From the NCBI GenBank assembly GCA_964475945.1, contig CAYYYF010000001.1:157925-221924 (forward strand): DNA of 64,000 nucleotides, given 5' to 3'. Position 1 is the stretch's first letter. Every line of letters starts with the position of its first letter. Positions 61,893 to 64,000 of the stretch are shown here, in pieces. The position numbers and the translations under genes were made by a program. Origin of the DNA: JBBIQH01 sp964475945 (GTDB lineage Archaea; Thermoproteota; Nitrososphaeria; Nitrososphaerales; Nitrosocaldaceae). The notes beneath the pieces are model-generated. The model made no database searches, was not told the DNA's origin, and was given only the letters and a program-made list of their open reading frames with translations.

Positions 61893-62642
61893 ATGGTAAG
61901 AGCACTTATCCCAAAGTTAGTATTCTACTCATCACTACTCATAATATGGTATGCTATATCTCAGAGCAGCATACTACCAGATTACATACTACCCTCTCCA
62001 TTGCATGTTGCAGGGGAGTATCTTAAGGCATATGATAAGTTATTATCTTCTCTAGCATTAAGCATGCAGAGGCTCTCCATAGGCTACATACTCTCACTCT
62101 TACTAGGCTTTGCTCTAGGCTATCTAATGGTTAAGTTCAAGGCAGTACATGATGCCATAGGCTCATTTGTGGCAGCGCTAGCATCTATACCAAGTATAGT
62201 ATGGGTGCCTATTGGGATGATATGGTTTGGTTACACAGAGGCTATGGTCATATTCGTTATAATTGTAGGCACTCTGTTCGCATTTGCATTATCAACATAT
62301 ACAAGTATAAAGAACATCTCCCCACTTTATATAAAGGCTGCTAGGAATATGGGTGCAGATGACTTTAAGATGCTTGCATATGTTATAATACCTGCAGCAA
62401 CACCAAACCTTATAATAGGAGTTAGAAATGCATGGTCTCTAGCATGGCGAGGCTTGATGAATGCAGAGGTTGTTAGTGGGTATCTTGGGCTAGGGTTCAT
62501 GCTTGCGAGTGCAAGGGAGGTATTCAACATGGCACATGTTATTGCTGTAGTGCTTATAGTTATGGTAATAGGGATGGTATTCGATATACTCCTATTCTCA
62601 CGAGCAGAGAGGTATGTTGAGCATAGATGGGGGTTAAGGTGA
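61893..62642 (+). CDS. ABC transporter permease (SsuC/TauC/NitT type)
   Basis: 249 residues, about six membrane helices. N-terminal LPDYILPSPLHVAGEYLKAY, and the EAA loop AARNMGADDFKMLAYVIIPAATP (split: AARNMGADDF, then VIIPAATPNL) followed by GVRNAWSLAWRGLMNAEVV. Such permeases import nitrate, sulfonates, taurine or similar with an ATPase and a binding protein. Neither partner is adjacent, so substrate is open. Confidence 0.88.
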   Translation: MVRALIPKLVFYSSLLIIWYAISQSSILPDYILPSPLHVAGEYLKAYDKLLSSLALSMQRLSIGYILSLLLGFALGYLMVKFKAVHDAIGSFVAALASIPSIVWVPIGMIWFGYTEAMVIFVIIVGTLFAFALSTYTSIKNISPLYIKAARNMGADDFKMLAYVIIPAATPNLIIGVRNAWSLAWRGLMNAEVVSGYLGLGFMLASAREVFNMAHVIAVVLIVMVIGMVFDILLFSRAERYVEHRWGLR

Positions 62643-62722
62643 ATGAGTTAACATTTTCTACCCCCTCTGCGTTATATCATTGATCCCTATGATGTAAGGA
62701 AGAGTCATCTGAGCCTATTATT

Positions 62723-63265
62723 ATGATGATACCAGTTCACACTGAGGGATCGCATATATTACAGCAATTTCTACTATATCTGGGATTGATAGAGTATATT
62801 TACCCATTGATGTATATAATTGGTATAGTATCATCATTATCGGCAGCACTAGCCCTTAGGCTAAGGAGAAGGAGTAGGCTCAGGGGTGTGACTCTAGCAA
62901 GGCTTAAGGGCATGAGCCCGAAGGAGTTTGAGCATGCAATAGCAGAGTTGCTTCTTGGCCTAGATTACAGGGATGTTAAGGTTGTAGGAGGCTCTGGTGA
63001 TCTTGCAGTTGATATAATAGCAAAGAAGGGTAAGGATAGGGTAGTTGTGCAGTGCAAGAGATACACAAGCAAGAAGGTTGGGAGTCCAGAGCTGCAGATG
63101 TTCATAGGCATGATGCTCACAGAGTATAAAGCAGATAAGGGTATATTTGTAACAACCTCATCATTCACTAGGGATGCAGTAAGGTTGGCAGAGAGGCATG
63201 GGGTAGAGTTATGGGATGGCGATAGGCTTGCTGATTTACTCATTACCATAGGTAATAATAAATAA
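62723..63265 (+). CDS. membrane-anchored Mrr-type restriction endonuclease-like protein
   Basis: 180 residues. One membrane helix (residues about 26-46), a basic juxtamembrane segment (LRLRRRSRLRG), then an Mrr_cat domain: GMSPKEFEHAIAELLLGL, GSGDLAVDIIAKKG with Asp97, and VVQCKRY with Gln110 and Lys112 (the D-QxK variant), ending ELWDGDRLADLL. Mrr-like proteins cleave or bind modified DNA; membrane-tethered versions are common in archaea with unknown function. Another start further in would remove the helix; the first ATG at 62723 is kept. Confidence 0.85.
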   Translation: MMIPVHTEGSHILQQFLLYLGLIEYIYPLMYIIGIVSSLSAALALRLRRRSRLRGVTLARLKGMSPKEFEHAIAELLLGLDYRDVKVVGGSGDLAVDIIAKKGKDRVVVQCKRYTSKKVGSPELQMFIGMMLTEYKADKGIFVTTSSFTRDAVRLAERHGVELWDGDRLADLLITIGNNK

Positions 63266-63288
63266 TAAAAATAGTAGTAATTACTATC

Positions 63289-63960
63289 ATGAGGCTTGCT
63301 ATACTGTACTCTGGTGGCAAGGATAGCAACATAGCATTATACAAATCCTACAAGGATCATGATATAGCATGCCTTGTAACACTGGTGCCAGAGTATGAGG
63401 ATAGCATGCTCTTCCATTACCCTAACGCATCATACACAAGAATACAGGCAGATTCCCTAGGCCTACCTATAATACAGAGGGTTATCAAGAAGGGCTATGA
63501 TGAGCATCTCATGCTAAAGGATCTCCTACTCTATGCAGTAGATAGATACGGCATAGAGGGGTTTGTGAGTGGTGCAATATCTAGCATGTATCAACACTCT
63601 AGATTCGATGATATAGCAGAGGTGCTTGGGTTAAGGCATCTAGCACCATGCTGGGGTGAGGATCAGTATGAGCATATGAATGAGTTGATAGAGAACAGGG
63701 TTAAAGCAATGATAACCTCTGTATCAGCAGATGGACTGGATGAGCATATGCTAGGCAAGGTTATAGATAGTGCAATGCTTGCAAGGTTACATGAGTTGAG
63801 CAAGAGGTATGGGTTCAATATAGCCTTTGAGGGGGGAGAGGCAGAGACCTTTGTAGTAGATATGCCTCTATTCAATTACAGTATAAAGGTAAGGGATTAT
63901 GTTAAGCACTGGGATGGTGTGAGAGGCTACATAGAGTTCCTATCCTTATACATAGTATAG
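63289..63960 (+). CDS. dph6: diphthine-ammonia ligase (Dph6)
   Basis: 223 residues, adenine-nucleotide alpha-hydrolase fold: SGGKDSNIAL (8-17, the PP-loop), VSGAISSMYQHSRFDDIAEVLGL (split) with the DPH-type GAISSxYQ motif, and FNIAFEGGEAETFVVD. Converts diphthine to diphthamide on elongation factor 2 using ATP and ammonium. The start is an ATG 23 bp after the nuclease stop. Confidence 0.92.
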   Translation: MRLAILYSGGKDSNIALYKSYKDHDIACLVTLVPEYEDSMLFHYPNASYTRIQADSLGLPIIQRVIKKGYDEHLMLKDLLLYAVDRYGIEGFVSGAISSMYQHSRFDDIAEVLGLRHLAPCWGEDQYEHMNELIENRVKAMITSVSADGLDEHMLGKVIDSAMLARLHELSKRYGFNIAFEGGEAETFVVDMPLFNYSIKVRDYVKHWDGVRGYIEFLSLYIV

Positions 63961-64000
63961 CAAGAAAACTTCGCCATTTATGGCTTGATGAATTGCTATA

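Noticed and set aside
62684..62713. ATGATGT and CTGA resembling C and D boxes before the Mrr-like gene
   Set aside because: Only ~20 bp apart, too short for a C/D sRNA, and no terminal stem.

Overview
The window is an AT-rich archaeal chromosome segment with two 100-N scaffold gaps, so it comes from a draft assembly. Gene content points to the Nitrososphaeria (Thaumarchaeota): TFB, archaeal uL18-uS5-uL30 and eS30 proteins, a tRNA-splicing endonuclease, LysW-type amino-acid biosynthesis, surface proteins with PEF-like C-terminal sorting tails, a futalosine-type menaquinone set, and a complete archaellum plus Che system in crenarchaeal gene order (arlB-X-G-F-H-I-J). A motile, possibly thermophilic Nitrosocaldus-like organism would fit. 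That assignment is inference; there is no rRNA gene or amo gene here to settle it.

Layout. 1-9.0 kb: a degraded membrane-protein gene, ribosomal proteins uL18/uS5/uL30, a PhoU/DUF47 protein, tRNA endonuclease, several small proteins, a frameshifted PEF-tailed surface protein beside a TTAAA tract and gap, and a YchF-type GTPase. 9.0-12.4 kb: BirA, the small eS30 gene, and a two-gene AAA-ATPase/TOPRIM-like cassette that looks foreign. 12.4-19.7 kb: divergent mqnE/mqnC, a KaiC-like ATPase with an HTH partner, a UbiD decarboxylase, thiL and a phosphohexomutase. 19.7-38.0 kb: tRNA-Thr, then the motility island: MCP-cheW-cheY-cheB-cheA, a reversed-order soluble receptor, a large surface protein, cheC-cheD-cheR, and arlB-X-G-F-H-I-J. 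38.1-46.8 kb: a radical SAM protein, a remarkable cytosine-free tract, lysW-lysX-lysK, a thiolase, an F420-type oxidoreductase, a sugar nucleotidyltransferase, the probable remnants of a restriction-modification locus, and a four-copy 22-bp palindrome array. 46.8-54.4 kb: pyrG and trpEGDCBA (no trpF) behind a promoter with an operator-like palindrome. 54.4-64 kb: hemerythrin, TFB, TPR/winged-helix protein, tRNA-Ile with an intron-like insert, a frameshifted PD-(D/E)XK protein, a repeat adhesin crossing a gap, a TA-repeat-frameshifted surface protein, abutting tRNA-Val and tRNA-Pro, an orphan ABC permease with upstream palindromes, a membrane-anchored Mrr nuclease and Dph6.

How it works together. 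The Che proteins would carry receptor signals to the archaellum motor encoded alongside. MqnE, MqnC and UbiD would supply menaquinone for respiration. LysW/X/K belong to a carrier-protein lysine/arginine pathway, and trpEGDCBA makes tryptophan. Several frame disruptions sit at short simple repeats (G5, T6, TA5). They could be assembly errors, decay or phase variation; reads are needed to choose.
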